A stretch of 64,000 nucleotides of DNA. It comes from Siderastrea siderea (lineage: Eukaryota > Cnidaria > Anthozoa > Scleractinia > Rhizangiidae). The stretch is taken from positions 61,158,399-61,222,398 of the forward strand of contig OZ034968.1 of NCBI GenBank assembly GCA_964030785.1, written 5' to 3'. Position numbers and translations under genes: made by a program. How positions within the stretch are numbered: position 1 is the first letter of the stretch; every line of letters begins with the position of its first letter. The notes beneath the pieces are model-generated. The model did no database searches, had not been told where the DNA came from, and saw only the letters and a list, made by a program, of their open reading frames with translations. Positions 39,271 through 50,513 of this stretch are shown here, piece after piece.

Positions 39271-40674
39271 GTTAAGTGGAAAACGAGGAGTGCGGACTGC
39301 GGAGCGCGGAGTGTGGAAAATGAGGAGTGTAGAAGATGCGGAGTGTGGAAAATGCGGAGTGTAGAAAATGTGGAGTGTTTAAGAAAAATATATAAAAAGG
39401 TTATAAAAAGGTAAAAAGAAAATAAGGTAATATCGCCACACGTACTCAATTATATGAGGTGTCACACCCTATATAGCTCCCCTGCCCACTGTACAGACTC
39501 TGGAAAGGGCGAACTACTCTTAACAAAATGAAAAATCACAAAATTTATTTTTATGCTTATTTTCAAAATCGCGAAATTAAGTACTCGTAAGCACGTCTTT
39601 CGAATTCTATAGAAATAAAGTACTCGTGAAAATTAATGAAAATTAATGAATATAAAAAGCTTGTATGGAAAAGGAAATTAAAAAGTAATCTTTAATTCCG
39701 TTATATTCTTGGTAAGATCGTTTTAAATGTTTAATTAAAGGTGATATCTTCACACAGACACAAGTATCAAGGTATAACACTCTATAAAACTCCTTCATGA
39801 TGCATCATTGCATTTTAACGCGCCTAGCATTGCTGTGAATTAACGCTATTAACAATCAGTCCATGTTCTTTGAAAAAGCGATGCATCATTGAGTTTCATT
39901 GCTAAATCGTACATTATTTTTTTTTTGTAGCTATGAAAAACAGTAACGAATACTGAGGTAAATAAAACAAGTCCACGCGTGTAGCATTACTGTTAATTAA
40001 CGATATTAACAATCAGTCCATGTTCTTTTAGCATTTCCTTCTGGCTTTCATCAAGTGAGTGGTAGGTGCTGAAGTCGATATGTACACGTCCGTCAAAAAC
40101 AGGATTTTTTCGCATGATATCCGCAGGACTGGGATGGTAATAGGTATTGGTAAAGTCTGTGCTGTACACCAACGCCCCTGTGTTGACGTCCCTGGGTACC
40201 TGCCGACGGTCGACGTGCTTAACCACGATGTTGTGTGGTGGCCGACGAAATTTTTCTGCAAAATTGTCACCGCATCCGTAGCACTTCTTCACACTTTTTT
40301 TCTAAACCGGAAACAACTACTATGGCTTAACCGGAAATAAAAACTACACAACTTCATTTTTTTCTCTAGAATTCGAAAGACGTGTTTTACGAGCACTAAA
40401 TTTCGCGGTTTTGAAAACAAACAAACAAAAAGAATTATTTTTTCATTTCGTTAAGAGTACTGTGCTTTTCCAGGGTCCATACAGGGGGCATAGGACGGGA
40501 AGGAGTTATATTGGGTTATACCTACGTGTGGCGATATGACCTTATTTTTTTTCTTTAAGACTCCGCATTTTCTACACTCCGCATTTTCCACACTCCGCAT
40601 TTTCTACACTCCTCATTTTCCACACTCCGCATTTTCCACACTCCGCACTCCGCACTCCGCGTTTTCCACTTAAC
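39271..40674. mobile_element. MULE-like element with long TIRs and 11 bp target duplication
   Basis: Ends GTTAAGTGGAAAACG (left) and CGTTTTCCACTTAAC (right) are exact inverted repeats. The TIRs run about 320-350 bases and include an array of GCGGAGTGTGGAAAAT-type units. Flanking CCTATAAATCG is present at 39260-39270 and 40675-40685, an 11 bp duplication as made by Mutator-like transposases. It carries one frame on the minus strand (39993-40292) and no transposase. Confidence 0.82.
39993..40292 (-). pseudogene. Zinc-knuckle protein fragment carried in the MULE-like element
   Basis: About 99 residues. Starts KKCYGCGDNFAEKF (Cys-x2-Cys), then NIVVKHVDRRQVPRD, a TNTYYHPSP motif and a helical end (LDESQKEMLKEHG). 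The Cys-x2-Cys ... His ... YYHP pattern looks like the C-terminal zinc domain I associate with multi-copy cnidarian transposon-linked proteins, but I cannot name it. There is no ATG (GTG at the start, TAG eight codons upstream), so this is an isolated domain. The sequence over its 3' end (TTAACAATCAGTCCATGTTC) is repeated about 154 bases away at 39850. Confidence 0.55.
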
Positions 40675-42440
40675 CCTATAAATCGATTAATAGGTGGTTC
40701 CTGGTTTCCGACATGTTATCTTTCAAGTTAATTGCAAACTGAGAAGTCCCAGTAAGATGCTTTTTCTCGACATTTCGGACATCTGGAAGAAAACACACTA
40801 ACGGGTCGCTTCGGCTGAATTTATGTTCTGAAGATCTTCATTGCATTAAAAATTCGACTTAACTGTGAAGAAAAACTAAAGTTTTCTTGAGGACTGATGG
40901 CATCTCAATCTTTCATGTCGGTTTTAAAAGGAATTAAGAGAGTGAGCGGTTATCAACCGACCTAATTTTAAAAATCATTCTTCTTTCCATGACTTCAAAT
41001 GCCTTATTTTGCTTACTACAGTTTTCAGAAGAGAAAGATAACCTTTTTAAATCTTTACTTTAAAGCCAACAGGAGTTTTCTTTTGGGTCATATGTTGCTA
41101 CAACTGTTGAAAGAAATGATTTTCTCCTGGAAAGAAATAGGAGAAGCTTAGAAAACATCAATTATAACACACCGAGCTAGACTTTAGCCGTACGACCCTA
41201 CCTCAAATTTTCAGAATTGGAAAGTGGCTATAAGTAAACGCCTGTGCAAAAGAAAATGAAAATCTGTGTAGCAAAATTTGTGCTAATGAAGGATTTTGGG
41301 CCTTTTGAGAATTACTCAAAAACCTCTCTGACATATTTTGCCAATATTTTGTCTACAAGTGTATAAGTGACTACTACAAATTGATTCTGAAATTTTCACC
41401 GTGGGTTATACGGTCAGTTTTCGGGTAGATTGGGGTAAAAAAGTTGATTTGCGTTTTTTTGCGACCTTCTTTGTGAGCAAAACTGAACATGCGTACAACT
41501 TAAGCACGCGCTGAAATGATGCATATGGCGAGAGATAAACTTAATAATTTTTACAACCTTTCACGGTTTTTGTTAAGATTTTACAAATATTTTATACCAG
41601 TAGTGCTCCCTAACTGCGTCCAGACTTAATCCATTCATGATAAAGAATGTAAACAGCACGCCAAGCGCTGAAATGATGCATATGGCGAGAGATAAACTTA
41701 ATAATTTTTACAACCTTCCAAGGTTTTTGTTAAGATTTTACAAATATTTTATACCAGTAGTGCTCCCTAACTGCGTCCAGACTTAATCCATTCATGATAA
41801 AGAATGTTAACAGTACGATACGAGCAATTTCTACATGCCAGATTTCAGATTTTTCTCGATGATGGCGAAGAGTATTGCACGCGCAAAACAAACGGCGAGG
41901 AATTGTGTCTCAGAAAAACTGTAATAACCACCTTGAAATTAAAGGAACTTTACACAGGAGCAGGGAGACTGGGGCCTAGGTAAATAGGTCTGGTCTAGTA
42001 CACAGGCAAAAGTAATGAAAATTTGCATGTTGGTAGACATTAACAAGCAAGACAATATATTCCTTTACAAGCTTGCTGCTATGTCGTCATCGTTCACAAG
42101 CCCAGAACGCGACGAATGTTTTGATAATTTTAAACGTATATTAACATGATTCCCCGCAATTGCATTGCGCATCCTTTCTGCACATAATATTTTTGCGCGC
42201 ACCTTTGGAACTTGATAGGTTTTCTATGAAAGCTGAGCAGTTCAGAGAAATAACAGGTCGTTTTCTCCTAAACAATCTCTGTGACCCCCATTTTTTAATA
42301 CATGAATTCAAATGGCACACGGTCGAGTACAATATATGGCGATTTCAAGAAAAGTTAAAAATTCTGCTTTGAGATAGTTTTATTTAAGTTCATAAATGCC
42401 GAAAAGAACACGTTTTCCTCAACCCTTGAAACAAATTCAG
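40675..42440. other. Intron of FGFR-like gene 1; 157 bp tandem repeat inside
   Basis: GCGCTGAAATGATGCATATGGCGAG starts at 41508 and 41665, two copies of a 157-base unit to about 41820, nearly identical. No coding sequence recognised. Confidence 0.6.
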
Positions 42441-43126
42441 GTAACATTTCGTCAACAGCTAACAAAAGAATAAGTGTCTAATATTACCTAATTGTCAAAC
42501 TTTTATTTCGCACACCACTGTACATAAATTTACTGTTTACAATTGATTTTCTATTGCTCTGGTTATGTAAAATCACTCTATATGATCCCAATAGACTAGT
42601 CCGACAACACATATACGATTTTTTTCTAACAAATTAGGAAGTAATTTAAAGAGTGAAATGACTTAAAAACAAAGTTTTCTTTGGAAATCAGACCAAATTC
42701 ATGGCAGTGATTCTTAGAAATTCCCAAAATGGCATTTTCACGTTATATTTCAATTTTCAAGTACGTTAGTAATGGAAAAGTGTGTCATCTCAGTAATTCT
42801 GAAGAGAAACAAGAAATATGATTGCGATAACTCCTTTATTACTTGTACTGACTTTTGTGGCCGCCATGTTGGTGCTCTAAGGAGGGACATAGAACATAGA
42901 AAACCCATACTAAGTCATGTAATTTTCTGAAGTTTGTTTTCTCAATAACTTTGTTCTGAAGAGAGCTACAGAGCCAGAAATTGTTCTCATTATTTTTGTA
43001 CCTACTGTTTAATTTCTTTGTTTTTGAATCTTGTTCATACAAGCAAATACGTTTTATCACATTGATGAAAACCAAGAATTGAGTCGCCAACACGGTTTAT
43101 TCTCTTCGATACTCGTCCGGTTTCAG

Positions 43127-43413
43127 GTGCACCGACCTTCTCTGATCCAAATATGTTAAAAAGAGCATTCAGAGCATTGCCAGCATCACACACTATCAGG
43201 TTGAAGTGTAAAGCGAAAGGAACAACACCTCTTAATACACCTGGCTAAAAGACGGACAAAAAATGCCACCAAGACGAATGGATCCACATCTTAACACCTC
43301 ACTTTGGTATCTAAAACTGAAGGATTTAGTGCCAGACGATTCTGGGAAATACGTTTGTATAGTGTCCAACCAGTGTGGAAGTATAAATCACACTTATATT
43401 CTCAAGGTGGCTG
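43127..43413 (+). pseudogene. FGFR-like Ig D2 exon, broken copy (D2a)
   Basis: Acceptor TTTCAG|GTGCACC, donor GCTG|GTAAGT, both phase 1. Same Ig domain as the intact exon at 49289 (C-x-A-x-G, SLWYLKLKDL, DSGKY-x-C), but 287 instead of 288 bases: one A is missing in CTTAATACACC (about 43232) where the other copies have CTTAAATACACC. The frame then meets TAA after a few codons. The Cys of the domain's C' side is kept, and Thr is changed to Val before the second Cys. If included, it would truncate the receptor. Confidence 0.85.
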
Positions 43414-43557
43414 GTAAGTAACGACAGTACTTGTTTTCAATCTAGCCTGCTTGCAGGCGTCTCTTGTTTCCTTTGCTTCCCGCTATAAATTAGATGCTTG
43501 GTCTCAATTGTGGCTTTAAGGTTTAAAATCAAGACCCTCTTGTGATCTTCTTAACAG

Positions 43558-43968
43558 CTAAACCACGATCCCGACCCATCTTACAAGATGGCCTACCCAG
43601 AAACACAACTGTAGCTATCGGGGATAATGCAACTATGCAATGTATCGTGATACGCAGTGGAACACTTCCAGATTTTCAATGGATAAAATGGCACAAATCC
43701 ATCACTTCTTTACCGAAAATAAATGACAAGTTGAAAAATGAATCATACCAGATTATAGATCCACGCTATTATAAGACTATCCAGGATGGGGAGAATTACG
43801 GTGTGGAGCTGAGAATTCCCAGTGTAACAGAAGATGATTTGGGACTTTACACCTGCTTTGTGAGTAATCATATCGGCAAGGATTACAACAGCGCATTCCT
43901 CAGCGCATATGCGAAACCGCCTACAAGTCCTTGTGCCAAATCGAAATCTACAAGTCCTTCGAAAGGAG
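43558..43968 (+). CDS. FGFR-like Ig D3 exon, copy a
   Basis: 137 codons, phase 1 at both ends (TTAACAG|CTAAACC to GGAG|GTAAGT). SRPILQDGLPRNTTV is the linker and first strand of FGF-receptor Ig domain III; the Ig cysteines are in TMQCIV and YTCFVS, with Trp in QWIKWHK between them and VTEDDLGLYTC as the DxGxYxC motif. The C-terminal end is Ser/Thr/Pro/Lys-rich (a stalk). Intact, although its partner D2a is broken, so it may be used by splicing from the signal exon or be a relic. Confidence 0.75.
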
Positions 43969-44171
43969 GTAAGTAACTAGTAAGCTGATATAAAAAACCT
44001 CTCATATCAAACTTTTTAAAATGACATCATTGGTCACGTGACTATGTCTGAAAAACTGTTTTCGTTCACTGCGAGGACGAGCCTTGTCGATTTGAAAGCA
44101 GTCAACGGGACCAGAGAGGCATTTTGTGTGGGCCATTCTAAAATGGCCAGTTTATATCTGGCATTTTAATA

Positions 44172-44345
44172 TAGGCCATTTTCGAGTTGTCTTGTACCTC
44201 GTTTTCAAAGCGAGTCGTGGTGCATTGCCTTTCCGTATGAAAATGAGTTTTCATTCACATGCAGATAACACTCGTTTTCATATGAAAGGTTTTGCACAAG
44301 GCCTCGCTTTGAAAACGAGGCACAAGACAATTCGGGAATGGCCTA
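44172..44345. mobile_element. Palindromic MITE with TA target duplication
   Basis: TAGGCCATTTTCGAGTTGTCTTG at the left pairs with CAAGACAATTCGGGAATGGCCTA at the right; CCTCGTTTTCAAAGCGAG/CTCGCTTTGAAAACGAGG continues the fold. TA flanks both ends. Confidence 0.72.
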
Positions 44346-44625
44346 TATGGAACTATACACGGAACAGGAAGGGAGTCTGGGGCCCAGATGACTATATCTC
44401 GCCAAGCACACAGCTAAAAGCAATGAAATTTGCATGTTGATAGACATTTACAAGCAAGACAATAACTTCCATATATATATGAGACAACAACTTTAATATA
44501 TTCATAATTTCACAATAACTGCCATTACAAAGTTGGTGCTATGAGGTCATCGGTCACGTGTCCAGAAAGCGTGAGGTGTTTCAAATCATTTTTTACCTAT
44601 GTTGAAAACATATGCATAGGTCTTA

Positions 44626-45118
44626 GGAGCCGATTACATGAGGCGGGCTGGCCCGGTGAGCCGGGCTGGCTCGGTTTGCCGGGATCTCGGCACGTCTGTG
44701 AAACACGTTAAAAATCAACTTTGCGATTACATGGAAAAATCTCAGCCCGGCCGCAAGCCGGGCTGAAAATTCACCATGTAATCGCGATTGCCGGGCCAGC
44801 CCGGCTAGCCGGGCCAACACTTTCTTGTCACTAAATTTCGCTTCAGAGGGAAAATGGCTCTCCAGAAGATCGATATTTCTCTTTCTATATAACACATAAA
44901 GGTTAATCAGACCATAAAGCTATGTAAAACTGACAATAATGCACCAAAACAATGGATTAGCGAAAGTAAAAACACTCGATTTATGCTCTTTGATGTAGCC
45001 ATCTTTTCACGCGACAACTTCTAAATTTAGCCACAGGCGGGCTGGCTCGCCTCATGTAATACCGGGCTGAGCAGTCATCTCGGTAAACTGAGCCAGCCCG
45101 GCCCATGTAATCGGCCCC
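44626..45118. mobile_element. 493 bp GC-rich MITE, TTA target duplication (PIF/Harbinger type)
   Basis: GGAGCCGATTACATG at the left and CATGTAATCGGCCCC at the right; TTA on both sides (44623-44625 and 45119-45121). The interior is filled with GCCCGGCC/GGCTGGCTCGG pairs that would form long hairpins. Confidence 0.8.
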
Positions 45119-46134
45119 TTAGTCGGACTGCAGTTTGCCGCTTTCTATGTTTGTATGTTTGTATGTTTGTATGTATGTATTTATGACCCAGGGGGAAGGA
45201 GTGCCCTGTAAGAGGGGCGGGGATACCTGTCGGAAATTTTGAATTAACGGCCTAAAAGATTCCGAAACAGACGGACAAAGTGAGACGACAGGCATCTGCG
45301 CGCCTTTGATGGGAGTGCTCCCCCCGGTATTTATGTGGTCACTATGTTCACCGATCAGATTAAGGCTACTATGCTAAGAGTACATTCTACCATTGAAAAA
45401 GCTGGTTAAAATCCGCTTACTAAAGCTGAAGGTCAGACAAAGTTACTCTAATCGGCCATGTTGAGTAATGTACATGGGGACGGAAAAGATTAGTGCAAAT
45501 GTGCTTTTCTACTTTTTCCTCTTGAATATTATAGTTTGCGTAAAGGCTTGGTGTGGTGGAAATGATGGTAATTTCCAAAAACTACGGTAAGGTCAGGTAA
45601 TATTGAACTTTGTCGGGGCCAACGGTGGAACGTGACAAAAACAAACTCGTAAAAATAAACTTGTTGACGAGAAACTGTAATTTAATTTGTTTTTTTGATA
45701 GGCTTTAGTGGTCAGTATTTGAGTTATGAAACAGCTGTTTTGGTTATGTATCTTTGAGCAAGATGTTGGTTGAAAAGATTGTATCTGTACTTGATGTTGA
45801 TAATTTTGATTGAACTTTGCAAGGTTTTTTTAAACAGCTCTAATTGTGAAGAAGGTGACGTTTGGTGGGCGCGGAGCGTGAATTTGTATAGAGTAATTGG
45901 ACGCTTAGTGAAAAAGTGCTTAATCTTGTGGATATGAACTACACATCTGTGGCTAATTTTGACCAATGTGGGCTCATTTTGAGGCATGTGTGATTTGTAG
46001 TCCACGTGATAGGCGCGTGAAACAAAAGTCAGTATAATTTCGAAGCGTTACTCCCCAATTTGCATAAATTAGTTTGTTCAATCAAGCGTGTCTATAGGTT
46101 TCTCCAATGGTTTTACTTAACCAATATAACAAAA
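45119..46134. other. No gene seen in intron
   Basis: A TATGTTTG/TATG microsatellite at about 45148-45182; otherwise nothing recognised. Confidence 0.5.
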
Positions 46135-46409
46135 TCAAATGATATTTCGACAATAGCGAACAAAAGAATAAGTGTCTAATAGTGCCTAATTGTCGAACTA
46201 TACTTTTATTTAGCCTATCACAGTCCATAAATTTACTTATTACAATTGATTTTCTATTGCACTGGTTGTGTAAAACCACTCTATATGATCACAGTAGTCA
46301 AGTTAGACAACACATGTACGATTTTTTCCTAAGAAATCAGGAAATCATGTCGAGAGTGAAATAAGAGTGAAATGAGAGTGAAATAAAGTTTATTTTTCTT
46401 TTGAAATTA

Positions 46410-46916
46410 CCGTGTGGCACTAAATTTTTGCGGGAGTTTAATTCTGCAGATTGACGAGTTTTTGTGTTTTGCGGAAACTAATTTTTTTAGTGGGAGAAAC
46501 TGATTTTTCTTGCTGGGAATTAATGTTTTGCGTTTTCAGGAAGTCGCCTTCTATTTGGAATTCAAGTATAAACAATCGAATACAGGTGAACAACATGCAC
46601 TTAATCAATGGAGTACCTTCAGACGATCCTTTTCTTTAAAGATTTTAACTGTCAAATACACGTACTTGTATTGTAGTGTACCAACTCAGGAACTCCTTAC
46701 CAACTGCAATTTCATTGTTTTATTTCTAAATGATTTGGTTCTAATTTCGTTTTGTTTTTGAACGAAAGAGACGGTTTAATTCAGACTTTGCAGTAAATTT
46801 TTGCGGAGAAAATTTTTGCTGGTGATTTTTTTCGCCAGAACTTTTTTTTGCAGATCGTGAAAAAAATCCACAAAAACCTCAAAAATTAGAACCCGCAAAA
46901 ATTTAGTGCCACACAG
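46410..46916. mobile_element. 507 bp MITE with TA target duplication
   Basis: CCGTGTGGCACTAAATTTTTGCGGG at the left; the right end reads CCCGCAAAAATTTAGTGCCACACAG, an inverted repeat of about 25 bases. TA flanks at 46408-46409 and 46917-46918, as for Tc1/mariner-type insertion. The paralogous block at about 42680 lacks it (GAAATCAGACCAAATTC), a natural empty site. Confidence 0.85.
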
Positions 46917-47002
46917 TAGATCAAATTCATGGCTGTGATACGCACAAATTCCCAAAATGAAACTTTTGCGTTATACTTCAATTTTCAAGTACGTTAAGGA
47001 AA

Positions 47003-48990
47003 TAGAGACTACTTCATTGTTGGGAAGCGCGTACGATTTTTATTCACGAGTTGTGAAAAATCACAAACGAACGAGTGAGCGCAAGCAAACGAGTGAATTT
47101 GTGATTCTTCACAACGAGTGAATAAAAATCGTACAAGCGAACCAACCATGAAGTTATTTGTTTATTTTATAAGTACTGAGAATTCTTTCAAACAATAATG
47201 ACAACACGGAGCGATTAGACGATGAAATGAGTTTTTTTCACGCAAAAGTAAAAGCTCCGACATTTTCTTTTCAAAATTCCAGCAAAACCAAAAAAAGGAA
47301 ATTATTTAAAGCAACGTTTTTAAAAGTCAAGCTTACTCATCATCACTGTCCTCCAAAGGCCTCATTCGAATTCTCTTCCATCGTGGCAACGCTTCGGCGG
47401 TGGCTGTGCTAGATTCCTCTTGTGTGAGCTTTGATGACTGATTTAACTGTGGTTATGTTGATGGAAAAATTGCCACCTTGAATGACAGCACCGCTGAATA
47501 AAGCCATAGATTGCTGTGATTCAGAAGTGGATGGTCAAATGGCTGGATTAACTGTTTCGTACGAGGAAATCTTGGTTGCAGTACCAGCTATACTGAACAC
47601 TGCTAAGAACTTTGGACATTTGCATCTGCTGTTTTGTTGACAGTTTGCTGCGTAGTTTTCTATGCTCTTAAGATTTTTATGTCCCGACAATTGAGCGATA
47701 TGAGTCGGTGGAATATCATTTTCGCTGAGTGTTTGGATCATAGTCTTTCTACCGCTGTGATTTTGGAGGCGTTTGTTGTTAATTCCCGCTTTTTGAGCCA
47801 TAGAGTTCATGAGACTGTTAAGTTTGTTTATGCCAACAGGACCAACCTTGAACCAGTCTTTCGTTTGGAGCGACTCTGCCTTTAAGTTGTTGATGACAGC
47901 TAAATAAAAAGAAGAATCATCTTCATTCATTTTCTCAGGTCTCTTCTGGGCGTAGAGCTTGTAGACCACAACAGGATCTTTTTCTGATCCAACGGTAGCA
48001 AACATTTTAGGCGGTATTGCCTTGACATCACTGCAGTCTGAACCGGTTCTTGTCTTCGTTTGCCTTTCATTAAAGTCCAAAAATTCCTCGCCGTCTGCGG
48101 CTTACTTTAACTTAACATCACCCCAGCCCATATCTCCATGCTCTTTGCAGCCTCTGAGTCCAAAATGCATGGTGTTATTTAAGCAGAGGGTGTTTAAAAG
48201 CGCTTCAGGGTTTCGTGTACCGAGGAGGCCTTTTTCGTAGAGCATGTTCAATTCATCACTAGTTATAGCTACCGAAGCGTTTGGCCTATTTCCTTATCCT
48301 TTTATCTTTAACTCTTTCTGTTTGGACAGGACGACTTTTCTTGTCTTCTCAAATACCGAGGTCATTCATGATACTTGCAGAGTAGTTGTTCTTCTTTAGA
48401 TGTCGCTAAAAACTTGCCAATAAACTTCGGAGCGAAGAAGGCTCGTAATCTTTGCAATCTTTGGTTCTGACCGAAATAATAAACTCACACATGTATTCCT
48501 CCAGCTCCTTTGCTGGAATTTCTTCAACTTTTCTTAGCTCATTCTTGGTTTCTAAACAGGTTCGCAAAAGTTTTACATCTCGTTTTGTTTTTTATTGTAA
48601 AGTGGCTTTGTTTTCTTGCTCTGCAATAAAATTGTCAACCAAAGCGGCGCCCACAAATCTTTCCGACATCTTGAAAAAAGGCAGCTTGCCAGTTTTGGCG
48701 CCAAGGATGACGTAGTTTCCCGTACGATCAGGTCCTGAAAACAATAAAACTGCGTGATAACAAGGTCCAATGAAATTAGAAGTTGTAAAGAGCTGCGTGG
48801 TATCTGTCACTTTTCACTAGTAGTGAAAAAACATCGTTCGTCCAATCAGACGCCGCGAACGATGTGTTTTCACCAGGGAAATTTCATCGTTCGCCTTGCT
48901 GATTGGCTGTGACTATAAACAGAACGATTTTTTCATCACTGTCATTTCTATGAATAAATCTCAGTACTTATATAATAAATGATTATAATG
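47003..48990. mobile_element. 2 kb insertion carrying the tyrosine recombinase and foldbacks
   Basis: Absent from the paralogous block (about 42770-42815). A 140-base palindrome lies at 47012-47153 (GTACGATTTTTATTCAC / GTGAATAAAAATCGTAC). An imperfect inverted pair TTATTTTATAAGTACTGAGA (47162) and TCTCAGTACTTATATAATAA (48959) brackets the recombinase remnant. Hairpin arms CATCGTTCG/CGAACGATG lie at 48830-48870. Exact element ends are uncertain; two nested elements are possible. Confidence 0.6.
47535..48775 (-). pseudogene. Tyrosine recombinase (Crypton/DUF3504-type) remnant
   Basis: Minus-strand reading. From about 48250: GLLGTRNPEALLNTLCLNNT, then FGLRGCKEHGDMGWGDV, holding the first catalytic Arg, an in-frame TAA, and FNERQTKTRTG (the Lys hairpin). 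Then NHSGRKT (His-x2-Arg) and LSGHKNLKSIENYA (His ... nucleophile Tyr). So the whole Arg-Lys-HxxR-His-Tyr set is visible, broken by at least one stop (about 48105) and frameshifts further upstream (48450-48775: KTKRDVKLL, SSLRSLLASF, RHLKKNNYS). This enzyme class recombines DNA through a 3'-phosphotyrosine and powers Crypton elements; related domains sit in vertebrate ZMYM and similar host proteins. Lies in an intron of the FGFR-like gene, opposite strand. Confidence 0.8.
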
Positions 48991-49288
48991 ATTATATATA
49001 ATGAATATGATTGCGATAACTCCTTTATCACTTGTACTGAGTTTTGTGGCCGCCATGTTGGTGCTCTAAGGAGGGACATCAACATAGCAAACCCATACTA
49101 AGTCTTGTAATTTTCTGAAGTTTGTTTTCTCAATAACTTTGTTCTGAAGAGAGCTACAGAGCCAGAAATTGTTCCCATTATTTCTTTGTACCTACTGTTT
49201 AACTCCTTTCTTTCTGAATCTTGTTCATGCAATCAAAGAATTGAGTAGCCAACGCGGTTTACTCTCTTTGGTACTCTTCCCGTTTCAG

Positions 49289-49576
49289 GTGCACCGACCT
49301 TCTCTGATTTAAATATGCTTAAAAGATCATTCAGAGCATGGCCAGCAGAACACACCATCCGGTTGAAGTGTAAAGCGAAAGGAACAACACCTCTTAAATA
49401 CACCTGGCTGAAAGATGGACGGAAAATGCCACCAAGAATAATGGACCCATATCTTAACATCTCGCTTTGGTATCTGAAACTGAAAGATTTACGGCCAGAC
49501 GATTCTGGGAAATACACCTGTATAGTGTCCAATCGGTGTGGAAGTATAAATCACACTTATATCCTCAAGGTGGTTG
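49289..49576 (+). CDS. FGFR-like Ig D2 exon, intact (D2b)
   Basis: 288 bases, phase 1 at both ends. It encodes an I-set Ig domain with the hallmarks of FGF-receptor domain II: RAWPAEHTIRLKCKAKG (first Cys), YTWLKDG (core Trp), SLWYLKLKDLRPDDSGKYTC (second Cys), NRCGSINHTYILKVV. The GSINHTY end is a strong FGFR match. It joins D3b through a GCT codon. In known FGF receptors D2-D3 form the ligand- and heparan-binding unit; here that is inferred. Confidence 0.88.
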
Positions 49577-50096
49577 GTAAGTAACTACACTATTTGTTTT
49601 CAATCTTTTTCCTAGCCTGCTTGCAGACATCTCCTATAGGCGAATCTTTGCTGACGTCATCGTTTCATTTTGCTTCATTATCTGATAAACGTTATAGAAA
49701 AGACATCGTGCTAAATAAAAATTGACTTCAATAACTGAGAGAGAAACTTAAACTTGGTAACTTGTGCAGTAGGTAGCCCTTTGCATGTAACACTTTAGGC
49801 AATATCAGCCAACAGAAAATGCAAAATATCTGGCTGGCAAAAGTTGAGCCACTACATTCTTTGTAAAATTTCGAGTATTTAACTATGCATATTTCGAAGA
49901 ACATTTGGTATTTCGGACTGACATTTTTGGAGAATGGTAACTGTGGTATATCCTTTCAATATTCAGAAATGACATTTTGTAACTTGATTAGAAAACGAGA
50001 ACCGTATGCTAATGAGGAAAATAACTTCCCGCTATAAATTTGATGCTTGTTACTAACCTGTAAAATTAAGATTCTCAAGTGTGATCTTCTTAACAG

Positions 50097-50513
50097 CTAA
50101 ACCACTATCCCGACCCATCTTACAAAATGGCCTACCCAGAAACACAACTGTAGCAATCGGGGACAGTGCTACAATGAAGTGCATCGTGCTAGTCAGTGGG
50201 ACACTTCCAGAATTTCGATGGCTAAAATGGCACAAATCCATCACGTCTTTCCCCAAAATTAACGACAATTTGGAAAATGGAACTTACCAGCTTATAGACC
50301 CACACTATTATAAGACCATTCAAGATGGGGAGAATTACGGTGTGGAGCTGAGATTTCCCAATGTGACAGAGGATGATTTGGGACTTTACACCTGCTTTGT
50401 GAGTAATCATATCGGCAAGGATTACAAAAGTGCATTCCTCAGCGCATATACGGAACCGCCTACAAGTCCTTCTGCTAAAGCGTGTGTGAAATCTACAAGT
50501 CCTTTTGAAGGAG
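50097..50513 (+). CDS. FGFR-like Ig D3 exon, intact (D3b)
   Basis: 139 codons, phase 1 at both ends. It starts AKPLSRPILQNGLPRNTTVAIGD, as in FGFR domain III. Ig Cys pair in TMKCIV and YTCFVS, Trp in FRWLKWHK, and the VTEDDLGLYTC motif. Four N-x-S/T sites suggest glycosylation. The end is a Thr/Ser/Pro/Lys stalk, two codons longer than copy a. Splices to the transmembrane exon at 51878 through a GAT codon. Confidence 0.88.

Larger units (their letters stand above)
42440..43975 (+). repeat. Segmental duplication, copy a (intron plus Ig exons D2a and D3a)
   Basis: Matches 46135-50520 in order: AACAAAAGAATAAGTGTCTAAT, ATTGATTTTCTATTGC, ATGATTGCGATAACTCCTTTA, GTGGCCGCCATGTTGGTGCTCTAAGG, then both Ig exons. 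Copy b is about 2.8 kb longer because of insertions at 46410 and about 47005-48990 and a longer D2-D3 intron. Confidence 0.85.
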
